Assembly (NCBI GenBank): GCA_027475525.1
Contig: JAMWFC010000082.1
Coordinates: forward strand, 1,612,001-1,676,000
Length of the DNA: 64,000 nt
Direction: 5' to 3'
Source: Macrolepiota albuminosa
Lineage: Eukaryota; Basidiomycota; Agaricomycetes; Agaricales; Agaricaceae
Part shown: in pieces, positions 10,490 to 20,977 of the stretch
Numbering within the stretch: position 1 is the first letter of the stretch
How the letters are laid out: every line of letters starts with the position of its first letter
The notes under the pieces: generated by a model
What the model was told of the DNA's origin: nothing
The model's input: the letters and a program-made list of their open reading frames with translations, nothing else
Databases searched by the model: none
Position numbers and translations under genes: made by a program

Positions 10490-12201
10490 ATGTCACGTAC
10501 GCCGACGCATTCCCTGACGCCCCCACAAACTAACAAGGTCGCGTCCCTCATGGCTTGGGAAGCCCGGGACGCGCGATACCGAGCCCGCCTCGACCGGGAG
10601 CGCGTGGCGGAGCTTGCCCAGCAACGTGAGTGTCTTCCCGCGTCGTCCGCCTATCCCACTGACCTTCCTATTTCAGAACAACACAGCAATCCTATCGCGG
10701 GTCCCAGCCGGCACCCGGAGCCTGCTCCCGATGCGGGTCCCAGCGTCGTCCCGGAGGCCCGCCCGAGTCGTCCCGCGCCTACCTTTGCGCGGATGACAGT
10801 CCGCCCTATGCGGGTCCCAGCGTCGTCCCGGAGGCCCGCCCGAGTCGTCCCGCGCCTACCTTTGCGCGGATGACAGTCCGCCCTCCCGCCCTCAACCCCC
10901 TCCCCGCCCCAGGCTACCTGCCCCCCGCTTCCGTCGTTCTGGGATGCCGGTGGGGGCCGTATCCGAAGTCCCGGAGGGTCAGCGCGTTGCGTGGGCGGAC
11001 GCGACGCAGGAGTTGTTTGGGGAGGCCCTGGAGAGGCCCCGGGGTCTACCCACCCACGCCTGGTGCGTGAATAATGGACCGGTGAGTGCTTCCTTACCTC
11101 GGGTCTCGTTGCTGACTTTGGCGCAGTGCCTCCACTGCGCTCGACGAATGGTCCCCTGCCTGTTCGAGGTCCCGGGCCCCTCGTCCCGCCGGGACACGTC
11201 CGTGTGTGAGGCATGCCGCCTCAACCACGAGCGATGTTCCGTGTCAGCGCTGTGGAGGGCGCGCTGTGTCTCCCGGGAGCAGGGGTGGCCGCTGGGGGGG
11301 GTCACCCGGAGGATGGGGGTCGAGGAGCAGGATTGGGTCGCGGAGCCGGTGGAGGAGGCGACGGAGCCGGTGGGGGAGGTGGCCGCGGCGGATCCAGGGG
11401 GATCGGGGAGCGGGGGTGCCATTCGGGTGGGGGGCCGGGGCCGGCCCGTGGTCCTCATCACGTGCCGAGCGACCTGGGCCGGGGGGAGCCGCGAGGGGCG
11501 CGGGGGGCGCCCTGACAAGGGGAAGCGGCGGGCGTCGCCAAGCCCTTCCCTGGGGCCATCTAAGAGGGCACGTCTGCCCTCTGAGACCCCACCCCCGGCT
11601 TCCCCGCCCCATTTGTCCTCGGCGGTATTTTTGCCCCTGTCCGGGAGGCCCTTGGGCGTCAGTGTCAGGGACCTCCAGGAGCGCTTGGGGAGGGCCGAGC
11701 GGGAGCACGAGGAGGAGGCGGCCCTTCGGAGGGGTTTGGAGGAGGGTCGGGAGGCGGCGCTCCGGGATTTGGAGGAGGTCAGGGTTGCTCGGGGGGAGGC
11801 CGAGGCCGAGTTGGAGTCGTTGAGGGGGAGGTTGGGGCAGGGGGCGGGGTTCCCGGAGGGGCTATTGGAGGCGGTACGCCGGGATGTGGTAGTCGCCCGC
11901 ATGGCGTCGCTTAGTGAGCGTTCCTTTCCCCGGACTTGGCTCCTTACTGACACCCACAGGCTGGGCCCGGGAGCATTGTTCGCTCCTGGACGGGGCGGCC
12001 GCGGCACTCGCAGCGCTGCAGGAGGGGCAGCGCCCAGAAGTGACGACCCCCGGGGTGGAGCGGGGCCTCGACTTGTTGGGGCGGGTGGTGTCGGCCCACC
12101 GGCGGAGGAACGTGCCCGCCCCCAGTTCGTGGTTCGAACGAGTCCTGGACGAGGGCAAGCCTCTCCCGTCCTGGGAGCAGTTGGCGGAGGAGGTACTGTG
12201 A
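10490..12201 (+). CDS. Antisense accessory gene of the chromovirus: Zn2Cys6-like, coiled-coil protein
   Basis: Encoded opposite to gag-pol. Proposed exons: 10490-10625, 10677-11081, 11127-11913, 11960-12201; the introns of 51, 45 and 46 nt begin GTGAGT/GTGAGC, end CAG and contain CTGAC branch-like words. Discounting one 77-bp duplication (10731-10884) and one 1-base shift near 10885 gives about 497 codons. Exon 3 opens with a Cys cluster CX2CX6CX15CX2CX6C (CLHCARRMVPC ... CEACRLNHERC), the spacing class of fungal Zn(II)2Cys6 DNA-binding domains. A basic KGKRRASPSPSLGPSKRARL stretch (possible nuclear signal), a Glu/Arg-rich coiled coil and a conserved-looking C-terminus follow. ATG context ctcaaccATG has A at -3. 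Function unknown; nuclear regulation or DNA binding is inference. Confidence 0.6.
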
Positions 12202-12634
12202 GAGCACGGCCCGGAGGGGATGGGGGAGGGGTTCCGAGGCTGGCCGGGGGAGGGGGACGAGGGCCGGTAGTTTCTTTTTTCGCCTTTCCTTTTTGCTGTC
12301 TTTTTTTCTTGTCATTTGTTCGTCCTGTCCCAACCGCTGCTGTAGAATATGTAGAGTAAAAAATGTATATACTTGGTTCCCCGGAGTAAAGGGTGGTGTA
12401 AGGGGCGAAAGAAGACTGAGAAATAGAAGGCACCTTGCCCCGGTTCCGGGACACCACTATGAAATGGTACTAAAGAGAGTAAGATCTAGAAAGGGAAAGC
12501 AGAAAATATACATGGGAGTTGAATCCCTACTGAGCCCAGAGGCGGGGGTTACGCCCACTACTGCCGTCTGTGAGTCCTGTGCCTATACATGGGAGTTGAA
12601 TCCCTACTGAGCCCAGAGGCGGGGGTTACGCCCA
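12202..12634. other. Convergent spacer between antisense gene and pol end
   Basis: Holds the 3' ends of two convergent genes: the antisense gene stops at 12201 and the chromodomain frame at 12635. A T-rich run (about 12265-12310) lies just past the antisense stop. Part of the 77-bp duplication 12507-12660 falls here. No other frame is credible. Confidence 0.6.
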
Positions 12635-15600
12635 CTACTGCCGTCTGTGAGTCCTGTGCCTGGGGAGGTCGTTTCCCGGGTGCCGTTGTTGAAAGTTCCG
12701 GAGTTTGTCGAGGGCGCCTTCGAGGTTTCGGCGCGGTTCCCAAGTGTCGTCTTCCGGGCCGTATCCCTTCCATCGTACGAGGAAGTGGGGTCGTCCACGA
12801 ATGTTCCGGGAGTCGAGGATGTCTTCAACCTCGTAGTGGTACTCGTCCTCGACCTCGACCGGGGGAGGGGGCTCGGGGCGTCGTTCAGGGAAGGGATCCG
12901 GGGGGTGTCGTTCCAGGAGGCGGACGTGGAATACCGGGTGCAGACCTTTTAGTCCCGGGGGGAGCTCGATCTTGTAGGCGTGGGATGAGACCTTCTTCAA
13001 TATTTTGAACGGGCCGAGGCGCTTGTAATCGAGTTTTGGGGAGGGCTCTTGTAGGCGTGGGATGAGACCTTCTTCAATATTTTGAACGGGCCGAGGCGCT
13101 TGTAATCGAGTTTTGGGGAGGGCCGGCGGGTGCGGAGGTGTCGTCGATCTAACCATACCTTTGTCCGGGGGCCCAGTCGGGGGTGTCTTCCCGTTTCCTG
13201 TCGGCGTGTTTCACGTAGGCCCGGTTCGCGGTGTTGATCTCTTCCCGGAGAAACTCGTGAAGGGATTGGAGATCCCGGGCGACCTCGTGGGCGGCGTGCG
13301 ACGGGATGTCCCGGAGCGAGAGCGTCAGTCGAGGGTGGTATCCCTTGTTGGCAAAGAAGGGTGATACCCCGGTGGCAGAGTGTGGCGTGTTGTTGTAGGT
13401 GAACTCGGCCAGGGGGAGCTCGGCGCGCCAGTCGTCCTGCAAGTAGTTGACGTACAGCCGGAGGTACTGCTCGAGGGACTGGTTGACCCTTTCGGTTTGG
13501 CCGTCGGTTTCGGGGTGGTAGGCGGTAGAGAGGTTAGTCTTTACTTCAAGTGCCTTACACAGGGAAGTCCAAAACTTGGACACGAAGAGAGGGCCACGGT
13601 CGGAGACGATGTCGTCCGGGAGTCCATGTTTGGCAAAGACGTGCTCAAGGAACAGCCGGGCGAAGTCCGGGGCGGTATCCGTGGTGTGGCAGGGTAGGAA
13701 GATGCCCTGTTTGGTCAGCCTGCACACAACGACGAGAATAGCATCGAACCCTTCAGATTCCGGGAGCTCGACGATGTGGTCTAGAGATATGGAGGACCAG
13801 GGGCGTCGCCCGACCAGCAGGGGTTTCAGGAGCCCGTACGGTCGGTGTCGGGGGACCTTGGCCCGGAGGCAGGGCTCGCACGATCGAATGTAACGGGTCA
13901 CGTCCTTCTTCAACCCTGGCCAAAAGTAAGTCCGGGAGATGAGCTGGAGGGTCTTACGTATTCCAGGATGTCCCCGGAGCTTGTGGTTGTGGTGTTGGCG
14001 GAGGACGTCGTAGCGAAGTCGGGCGTGATCCGGGACGTAGATGCGGCCGTCCCGGAGGAGGAGTTTTTCGTCGGGGGACAATGAGAAGGCGGGGTCCTGG
14101 TCAGTTTCGTCGGAAGAGTTTCGGGGGTCGTGATCGGTGAAGTACTTGTCTCAGGGAGTGCGGCGGATCTGGTTCAGGGTTCCTTCGTCGTTTAAGATCA
14201 GTACGGCATTCAGATGTTCGGGAGGGATCACCACGCGATGATTGAACGCATTGCGTTCCGCCTCGAATGACTTCTTGGGGTAGACGTCCGGTCGACGGGT
14301 GAGGGCATCGGGCTTGGCGCCAAGTCGTCCCGGGCGGTACTGAATCGTGAAGTCGTATTCCGAGAGGATCTCGGACCATCGGGCCTGCCGTCAACTGAGT
14401 TGCTTGGTCGTGGTGAAATACTGCAGGTTATTATGATCCAAATAGACCTGGATCCGGTGCCTGGCTCCCTCTGGGTAGGCCCGCCATTGCTTGAAGGCTT
14501 CGACGATGGCGAGGAGTTCCTTGTCGTAAATGTCGTAGTTGAGCTCAGCGTCGATCATGGACCGAGTATAGAAAGCGACTGGCCGGGGCTCCCCACCGTC
14601 AGGCTCCATCTGTGAGAGGATCCCGGCGATGGCGTAGTCGGACGCGTCACATTCCAGGATGATCGGGAGGGCCAGGTCATAGTGCCGGAGTACCGGGGCG
14701 ACTGTGAAAGCCTCCTTGAGCAAGTTAAAGACGCTCTGGCACTTACTGTCCCAGTTCCAGGTGATGTCCTTACGTGTGAGCCGGTTGAGGGGTTTCGTGA
14801 TCCCGGAGTAGTTGTCTATAAACCTCCGGTAGAAGTTAGCGAAACCCAGGAAGGACTGTACTTCCTTGACGTTCCGGGGCTGCGGCCAGTTGACGATGGC
14901 CTCGACCTTGTGGGGGTCCATGCGAACGCCATTCGGGGATACTATGACGCCAAGATACTCAACCTCTTCCGTATGGAATGAACACTTCTCGGGCTTGGCG
15001 TGGAGGTTGTGCTCCCGGAGGCGTTCGAGGACTTGCCGGACATGCTTCTGGTGATCCTCCGGTGAGTCGGAATAAATGAGGATGTCGTCCAGGTAGACGA
15101 TCACGAAGACGTCGCTCATGTCGTGGAAGATGTCGTTCATGAAGTATTGGAACGTGGCGGGGGAGTTAGTCATTCCAAAAGGCATCACAAGGTACTCAAA
15201 CAGACCATACCGCGTGCGGAACGTGGTTTTCCACTCGTGTCCTGGGGCGATGCGGACGTTGTTGTAACCGGAGCGGAGGTCGATCTTTGTATAAACCTTG
15301 GCACTGCGGAGTCGATCGACCAGATCGCCAATGAGCGGGAGCGGGTAGCGGTTCTTCTTGGTGATCTTATTGAGTCCCCGGTAGTCGACACAGAGTCGGA
15401 GCGAGCCGTCCTTCTTCTTGGCGAATAGAACCGGGGCTCCGGCGGTGGAGGCGGAGGGTCGGATGAATCCCTTACCGAGCATTTCGTCGAGGTAGTCCTT
15501 GAGAGCCCGGAGTTCGACCTCCGACATGTTGTAGACCTTGCCGAAAGGGGGGGTGGCTCCTTCCTCGAGGTCGATGGTGTGATCATAGGGGCGGTGAGGG

Positions 15601-17417
15601 GGGATCTCCTTGGCGTCTCCTTCGGAGAATACATCAGCGAACTCGTGATACTCCGGGGGAACTACTTCTCGGAGGATTTGCTCCTCGGTTTTCTGTTCCG
15701 GGGGAATAGCGTCCCCTCGTAGGTGTTCTTCCGGGAGAGAAGGCGAGGTGTGCAGCTGAAACGTGGGTTCTGTTCCGGGGGAATAGCGTCCCCTCGTAGG
15801 TGTTCTTCCGGGAGAGAAGGCGAGGTGTGCAGCTGAAACGTGGGGTCCCATCCCTCATGAGGCGGGCGAAGGGGGCGGCCCCAATGATCCTAATGTCGAG
15901 TGCGCTCGGGTCGATCGGTGTTGCGGAATCATCGGCCGGAGCGGGTGTGACGCGTGTCTGAGACCGGCAGGGGTAGTTCGGCCCCTTGTACTTGTTCCGA
16001 GGAATGTTTGGGGGTTGATCGGGGGCCTTGCTGTCTGAGACCGGCAGGGGTAGTTCGGCCCCTTGTACTTGTTCCGAGGAATGTTTGGGGGTTGATCGGG
16101 GGCCTTGCGGTCTCGGATGGGCGGGGTGGTGTATGCATGGGGGGCGCAGCAGTCGTCCCGGGGGTGTCAGGCGTCGGGTCGCTTCCTAGAGCCCGGAGGT
16201 GCACGGCGGTCGAGGGGTGGTCTTCAGGCCCCGGGAAGGTCATGGTGAGCGTCCTCCAATCGATGTTGGGGTTCGTGTCGCGCAGCCAGGGTAGCCCCAG
16301 CACCATCAGGGTCGATTCGTGGAGTCGTGTGACCAGGAAGTCGGAAGTGAACTCGTAGTTGTTGTCCAGGGTCACACGTCCCGAGTGAGACCTTTGGATG
16401 GGGCCGGAGGCAGGAAGTCGGAAGTGAACTCGTAGTTGTTGTCCAGGGTCACACGTCCCGAGTGAGACCTTTGGATGGGGCCGGAGGAGGAGGGGGTGCC
16501 ATCGAGGCGTTGCAGGCGGAGGGGCTGGTCGAGGGAGTCGTGGGGGAGGTCATGGGGCCGGAGGAGGAGGGGGTGCCATCGAGGCGTTGCAGGCGGAGGG
16601 GCTGGTCGAGGGAGTCGTGGGGGAGGTCGAGGGCATTGCTGATGAAAACCCCGGTGGCTCCGCTGTCGATAAGGGCCGATATCGGTCCCGGGGTGCCGTC
16701 CAGCCTGGCATTGATGACGAAGGATCAGGACGAGCGGGACTGGAGTCCGGGTGGTGGTGGAGGCTTGTCCGGGGGGTCCTTCGGGTTTGGGTTTGAGGAG
16801 TGGGGGATGTCGAAGGGGAGTTGCTGGTCGTCGGGGGTCGGGTCCCGGGTCAGGCGAAGGGTGAGGTGTCGCCAATCGATGCGGGGGTTAGTGTCCCGGA
16901 GCCACGGGAGTCCTAAGACCAGGGGTGCGGAAGGGTGGAGTTTTGTTATCAACATCCGGAGGTTGTGAGTCTGTCCGTTGGCGAAGGTAACGGGCATACG
17001 CACGAAGTGGGTGATGTCCCCCGCCGTAGAGGTGTCTCCGTCAAAGAGGCAGAGTTGTACCGGGACTGGGAGTCGCTGGGCGGGTTCCGGGGCGAAGGTA
17101 GACCATGCTTCATCGATGAAGTTGTCGGTGGCGCCACTGTCGACGAGGGTGTTGAGGGGAGTTCCGGAGGGGGTGAGGCGGGTTTTGAGGAGGAGGGAGT
17201 GCGAAGAGTGGGAGGGTAGGTAAGCCGTGAGGGTGTCCTGTATGAGTGCCGTAGAGCAAAGGTGTGAGACCGGGGCGGAGAAGACGTCGGGGTCGATTCC
17301 GCGATTTAGGGCGTCTTCCGGGTCTAAATCGCCGGGTCGTTTTCCAAATACTCGTAGGTGGCGTCCTCCCCTTCGAAGGTCCAGGTGGCACGTCCCATGA
17401 CCTGTCGTTTGGGGCAC
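12635..17417 (-). pseudogene. pol polyprotein: two proteases, RT, RNase H, integrase, chromodomain (frames interrupted)
   Basis: Domains in order (plus-strand positions falling): protease 1 with LVDSGATDNFID (about 17140-17105) and LVLGLPWLRDTNPRIDW; protease 2 with LIDSGATGVFIS (about 16670-16640) and MVLGLPWLRDTNPNIDW; RT with YLDDILIYSD and LRLCVDYRGLNK; RNase H starting ILECDASDYAIAGIL; integrase with an HHCC zinc end (SCEPC), Asp in SLDHIV, Asp in VSDRGPLFV and Glu in GQTERVNQSLEQ; chromodomain with HFLVRWKGY and DDTWEP. Defects: 77-bp duplications, TGA codons at 16727, 14393 and about 14148 (each explained by CGA to TGA), and small shifts near 13150, 15845 and 16110-16370. Otherwise the motifs are intact. 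Confidence 0.85.
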
Positions 17418-20204
17418 TCGGAGATGAAATGATCTTTCTCACCACAGAGTATGCAGACACCCTCCCTTCTCCGTTGTTCCTGCACATCCGTCGGGACTTC
17501 GATCCAGGGTCGTCCCTTCTTTTGAAGCCGGTTGGCTCGGAGGGCCTCCTCGTCCCGTTCGTCGCCGAAGTCGAAGTCTTCGGGGTCTTCCGGGGGTTCC
17601 TCGGGGCTTGGCACGTCGCCTGGGTCGGGGGCAGCCACGGCGGCGTTGAGTTGGGCCTGGGGGCGGGCGCCGCTGCCGGGGTTAGCATTGGGCGGGCCGC
17701 GACTCACCGGGGGTCGGCCGCCAGGGAACGCGGAGGGACCGGGGTTTCGACCTTGGGGGTTGGGAGCTTCGCCGGAGGGCCAAGGGGGTCCTCCTCTAGG
17801 GTTCCAGGGGGGTCGGGAATTCAAATACTCGCTGCGGTCTTCCCAGTAGCGTTGGTCGATCTGCATGACGAGGGCCTTGTATCCGTCGTAGGAGGGTTGT
17901 TTTGGGGCGAGTCGGAGGACGTCCTTGATGCGTTGTGGCAGGGCGCGGCAGAGGGCGTACCAGAGGGCGCTGTAGTTCCAACCTGTTTCGTAAGCTTCCT
18001 TCTCAAAACGTACGATAAAGGTGGTGAAACGTTCTTCCGAGCGCATCCGGAGGTTGAAGAGGTTGTCCTCAGCCTCGGCCACGGTGTCGTAGATTCCGAA
18101 CTTCCCGGAGAACTCGTCGACGAAGGCCTGCCAGCGAGCGAGTGCCGGGTTGTTGGGGTCGAACTGGATGAGGGCCGTGTAGTGATCGAAGGCGATCCCT
18201 TGGAGGTACGATGCGGCAAAGGCCACCCGGGAGCTGTCAACCTGAAACGTGAGCGGCTTTGCCTGAAACGTATTGAGACACTGAGTGAGGAAGGTACGCC
18301 ATTTTCGGGGGTCCCGGCCCGAAACGTGAGCGGCTTTGCCTGAAACGTATTGAGACACTGAGTGAGGAAGGTACGCCATTTTCGGGGGTCTCGGCCCGTG
18401 AAAGCGTCGGGCTTTTGGATGTCCAATCGTCCTTCGCGGGCGAGGGCGTCGCGAGCGTCGTCCGGTCCGGCAGCGTTGCGGGGGGGAGGGCCAGCATTGT
18501 AATAGTAGTAGTAATGATTACCCCCCCCTCCTTGAGGAGGAAAAGCACCAAGGGCGGGGCCCCACCCGCCGGGAGGTCCTCCTCCGGGTGGCTCACCTGG
18601 GGGTCCACGCCCGGGAGGCCCGTTGTCCCAAGGGGGTTCGTTCCTGCCAGGAGGGGGGCCGGGTCTCCACGCCGGGAGTGGCGGAGGTGGAGGGCCTGGG
18701 GGTCGTCCTCGAGGTTCAGCTGGGGGTGGCGGAGGCGGTCGGGGAGGGTTCGGCGGTGTCGGGTCGGGCGGAGGGGGGTTAGGTGCTGGGTCGGGTGCCG
18801 GGTTGCGCGGGGGACGTTCAATCCGGGAGGGTCGGGCTTGCATCGGGGGTCGCGGGGGGTTCCATAGGTCGAAGTGGGGTGGCGGATCGCGGCGGAAGTT
18901 GCGTTCGGTCGGGCTTGCATCGGGGGTCGCGGGGGGTTCCATAGGTCGAAGTGGGGTGGCGGATCGCGGCGGAAGTTGCGTTCTGGGAGGGCCGGGGCGG
19001 ACGTGGGGGGTGGTGCTGGTGCCGGGGCGGGCGCGGGCGCGGGACGTTGTTCGTTGTTGTCGCGCGTGAGCTCGTCAATGTAGCATAGCGTGTCGTCCGT
19101 ACTAGGGGTGTCCACCCAGGCTCTACCGGGGTTCGTCGGGGCCGGGGGTCGGGCGTTGTCTGTTCGCGGGAGGGGTTCCAGGGGTCTTTGAGGCTGTCCC
19201 CAGGTCTCGAAGGTACTAGGAACGGAGTTAGCCCTGCGGCGAGTTGACAAGCCTACCGTGCGAGCAGCGGGTTGATCGAAGAGGCCTCCCGTCGGGTTGA
19301 GGGACCGTAGTATGGCTGAGGCGTTCTGCCGTTCTTCCCGTTGTTGTTGCTCCGGAGTGGGGACCGTGGGGGCTGCCGGGACTGCTGGGGCCGGTTCCGG
19401 GGGTTCCCGTCGAATGTGAATCGAGCGACCTGGGTCCGCGGGGTCATTGAGGGGCCGAGGGGAGGGGGACGCGTGGACTTCGTTGAGCAGTTGCTGTAAT
19501 TCTTCCCGGAGGATCGTATTGCGCCTATACTTTACCATGGTTTGCTCCGGGAGTTCTCCTCGCGTGAGGCAATCCCCGAATTCGACCAGGCAGTGAGCCC
19601 ATTCCTCCGGAGTGCCTTCGAAGTCGTCGTGTCCGAATTCCACGAGCAGCGTCCTTGTCCGTTGCGCGAAGTCCTCCGGTGAGATCCTGAGGGAGCGGAG
19701 TATCTCGTCCCGTTGCCGTTCATACTCCTCGAGGCGTCGTCGTCCCATTGGCGAGGGAGGGGTTCGAGCGGGTGGAGCGGCGGCCGGGTAATGACGAGGG
19801 GGGTAGTCGGGGTAGGGGGGTCCTCGGGGTTCTCGGGGTTGGGGGACGGGGCGCTGATAACCGTAGTAGGGGGTGGGTGCAAAGGGGCCCTCGCTGGGGG
19901 GAATCGGGCGAGGTCCACTGGGTACAGGTGGGGTCTCCGGCAGGCCCCCGGGGATGCTCCGGTACGAGGGGACCTCCACGGGTCGCGCCATGGCTAAATT
20001 GGGCGGAGGGGCCCAGCTGGCTGAGGGCCCCAGGTCGTAGAGGGACGGGTCGGGGGCCCAGTGGCGGTGGAGATATGGAGGTTCGTACGGGAGAGGTGGG
20101 TAGACGGGGCGGGGGGTCTGCGCGGAGTAGTGGTCGGGTACCGGGCGTCCGTAAGGGTCGGTCTGGTACCCGGTGGGGTAGTAAGTGTGAGTATACGTAG
20201 CCAT
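17324..20204 (-). CDS. gag polyprotein of the complete chromovirus
   Basis: ATG at 20204 opens MATYTHTYYPTGYQTDPYG; stop TAG at 17326-17324. Two 77-bp duplications (18244-18397 and 18830-18983) split it into three frames; subtracting them leaves exactly 909 codons with no internal stop. The protein is a Tyr/Pro-rich N-terminus, a very proline-rich middle, a capsid-like helical part (WRTFLTQCLNTFQAKPLTF to the conserved ALCRALPQRIKDVLRLAP) and a CX2CX4HX4C nucleocapsid knuckle (CILCGEKDHFISEC). It forms the particle and binds RNA. Pol continues in the -1 frame over a 94-bp overlap, so frameshifting is likely needed. Confidence 0.85.
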
Positions 20205-20224
20205 CAAGAACGGTGTAAGGAGAG

Positions 20225-20237
20225 AGTCTTGATATTA
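20225..20237 (-). promoter_or_regulatory. Primer binding site, self-complementary to the transcript 5' end
   Basis: Directly after the 5' LTR the minus strand reads TAATATCAAGACT. Its 12 bases AATATCAAGACT are the reverse complement of AGTCTTGATATT at 20613-20602 in the same LTR. No match to a tRNA 3' end such as initiator Met (TGGTATCAGAGC) is visible. This layout is that of Tf1/sushi self-priming, in which the first 11 nt of the mRNA fold back onto a site adjoining the LTR. Confidence 0.7.
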
Positions 20238-20977
20238 TGTCAGGTTCCGCTGAGTCGGGGGCCTTCCGGGAAAGCAACGCCCTTACAATGCGGACTTGAC
20301 CTACGAATACTCGGGTGTCTGGAACTCCGAGGCTAGGGCTCCGGGGTTCAAGACGGGGACAGGGGTAATCCCGGGATAGGGGACTAGAGTCCGGAGGTTT
20401 TGGGTTGGAGGTAACTGAGGTTAGAGGGGGTCGAGTCGTGAACCGGAGGTTCTAAGACGAGACCAAGTTAGTAACTTAAGAGTCGCGAAGTGCGTACCAA
20501 AGCTTAGAGCACGCGAATACTAAGGCGTGCCAGTCAAAGCGTACCAAACAAGGCGTACCAGTCAAGCAAGGGGCACGCAATATCCAAAGTAACAGTTATG
20601 CAATATCAAGACTAGCGAATACAACAGGGAACTATGCTATAAGTACTACGGGACCGGGTCTCGGGGTTCCGGGATGTTTGGGATGGGTTCCGGGGGTCAT
20701 TGAGTAGCGGCAGAGGCTGCATACCGGGATCGCGCGTGTGGGGCGCGCGATCAATTGGCGCGGATGGAGCTGTGATGCGTGATGCGCGATGTCCGGGGCA
20801 AGTCGCGTGATCTGATCGTTGATCGGGGCTGGGGACGGCTGATGGCGGTCCTTGATGCGCGTGATGGCGGTGTCGGCGGTCGTGATGGCGGGGCGTGTCC
20901 TGTGGGGTCGGAGGGAGGGTCCCGGATGGTGTTCCGGGGGTGTCCCGGGGTGGGCCCGGAGGGAAGGGGTCGTGACA
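20238..20977 (-). repeat. LTR D, 5' LTR of the complete chromovirus
   Basis: 740 bp, same length as LTR C with no indels. Ten differences, all transitions; at least seven lie at CpG in one or the other copy. It carries the promoter for gag-pol. Confidence 0.95.
20602..20641 (-). promoter_or_regulatory. LTR core promoter: TATA box and predicted start/self-primer
   Basis: On the minus strand TTATAGC has its TATA at 20641-20638; exactly 28 nt downstream begins AGTCTTGATATT (20613-20602), the sequence complementary to the primer site. A start at 20613 would put the self-primer at the very 5' end of the mRNA, as in Tf1, and gives a U3 of 364 nt and R-U5 of 376 nt. Both elements are kept in LTR A, LTR C and the solo LTR at 28 kb. 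Confidence 0.6.

Larger units (their letters stand above)
10731..18983. repeat. Nine 77-bp tandem duplications (probable assembly artefact)
   Basis: Two copies back to back with a period of exactly 77 at: 10731-10884, 12507-12660, 12970-13123, 15691-15844, 15955-16108, 16334-16487, 16475-16628, 18244-18397 and 18830-18983. Eight are identical; that at 18244 has one C/T difference. Lengths and flanks were counted base by base. Since 77 is not a multiple of 3, each one shifts the reading frame. Removing them makes gag one continuous frame. Identical length at nine unrelated places points to unmerged k-mer overlaps between contigs, not biology. Confidence 0.9.
9621..20977 (-). mobile_element. 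Nearly complete Ty3/gypsy chromovirus with antisense accessory gene
   Basis: 11,357 bp, minus-strand element with 740-bp LTRs and the 5-bp target duplication GTAGA at 9616-9620 and 20978-20982. Order in element sense: 5' LTR, primer site, gag, protease 1, protease 2, RT, RNase H, integrase, chromodomain, spacer, antisense gene, polypurine tract, 3' LTR. The LTRs differ at 10 of 740 positions, all transitions, so the insertion is fairly young. A chromodomain in the integrase C-terminus defines a chromovirus; such elements target heterochromatin by binding modified histone H3 (family knowledge). Nine 77-bp duplications, a few 1-nt shifts and three TGA codons interrupt the frames. Confidence 0.93.

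Noticed and set aside
10979..12457. Long open frames on both strands across the antisense gene (for example 492 codons on the minus strand)
   Set aside because: GC-rich codon bias makes shadow frames. Only the plus frame follows splice sites and gives a Cys cluster, basic stretch and coiled coil; the minus frames have no motif and do not continue pol.
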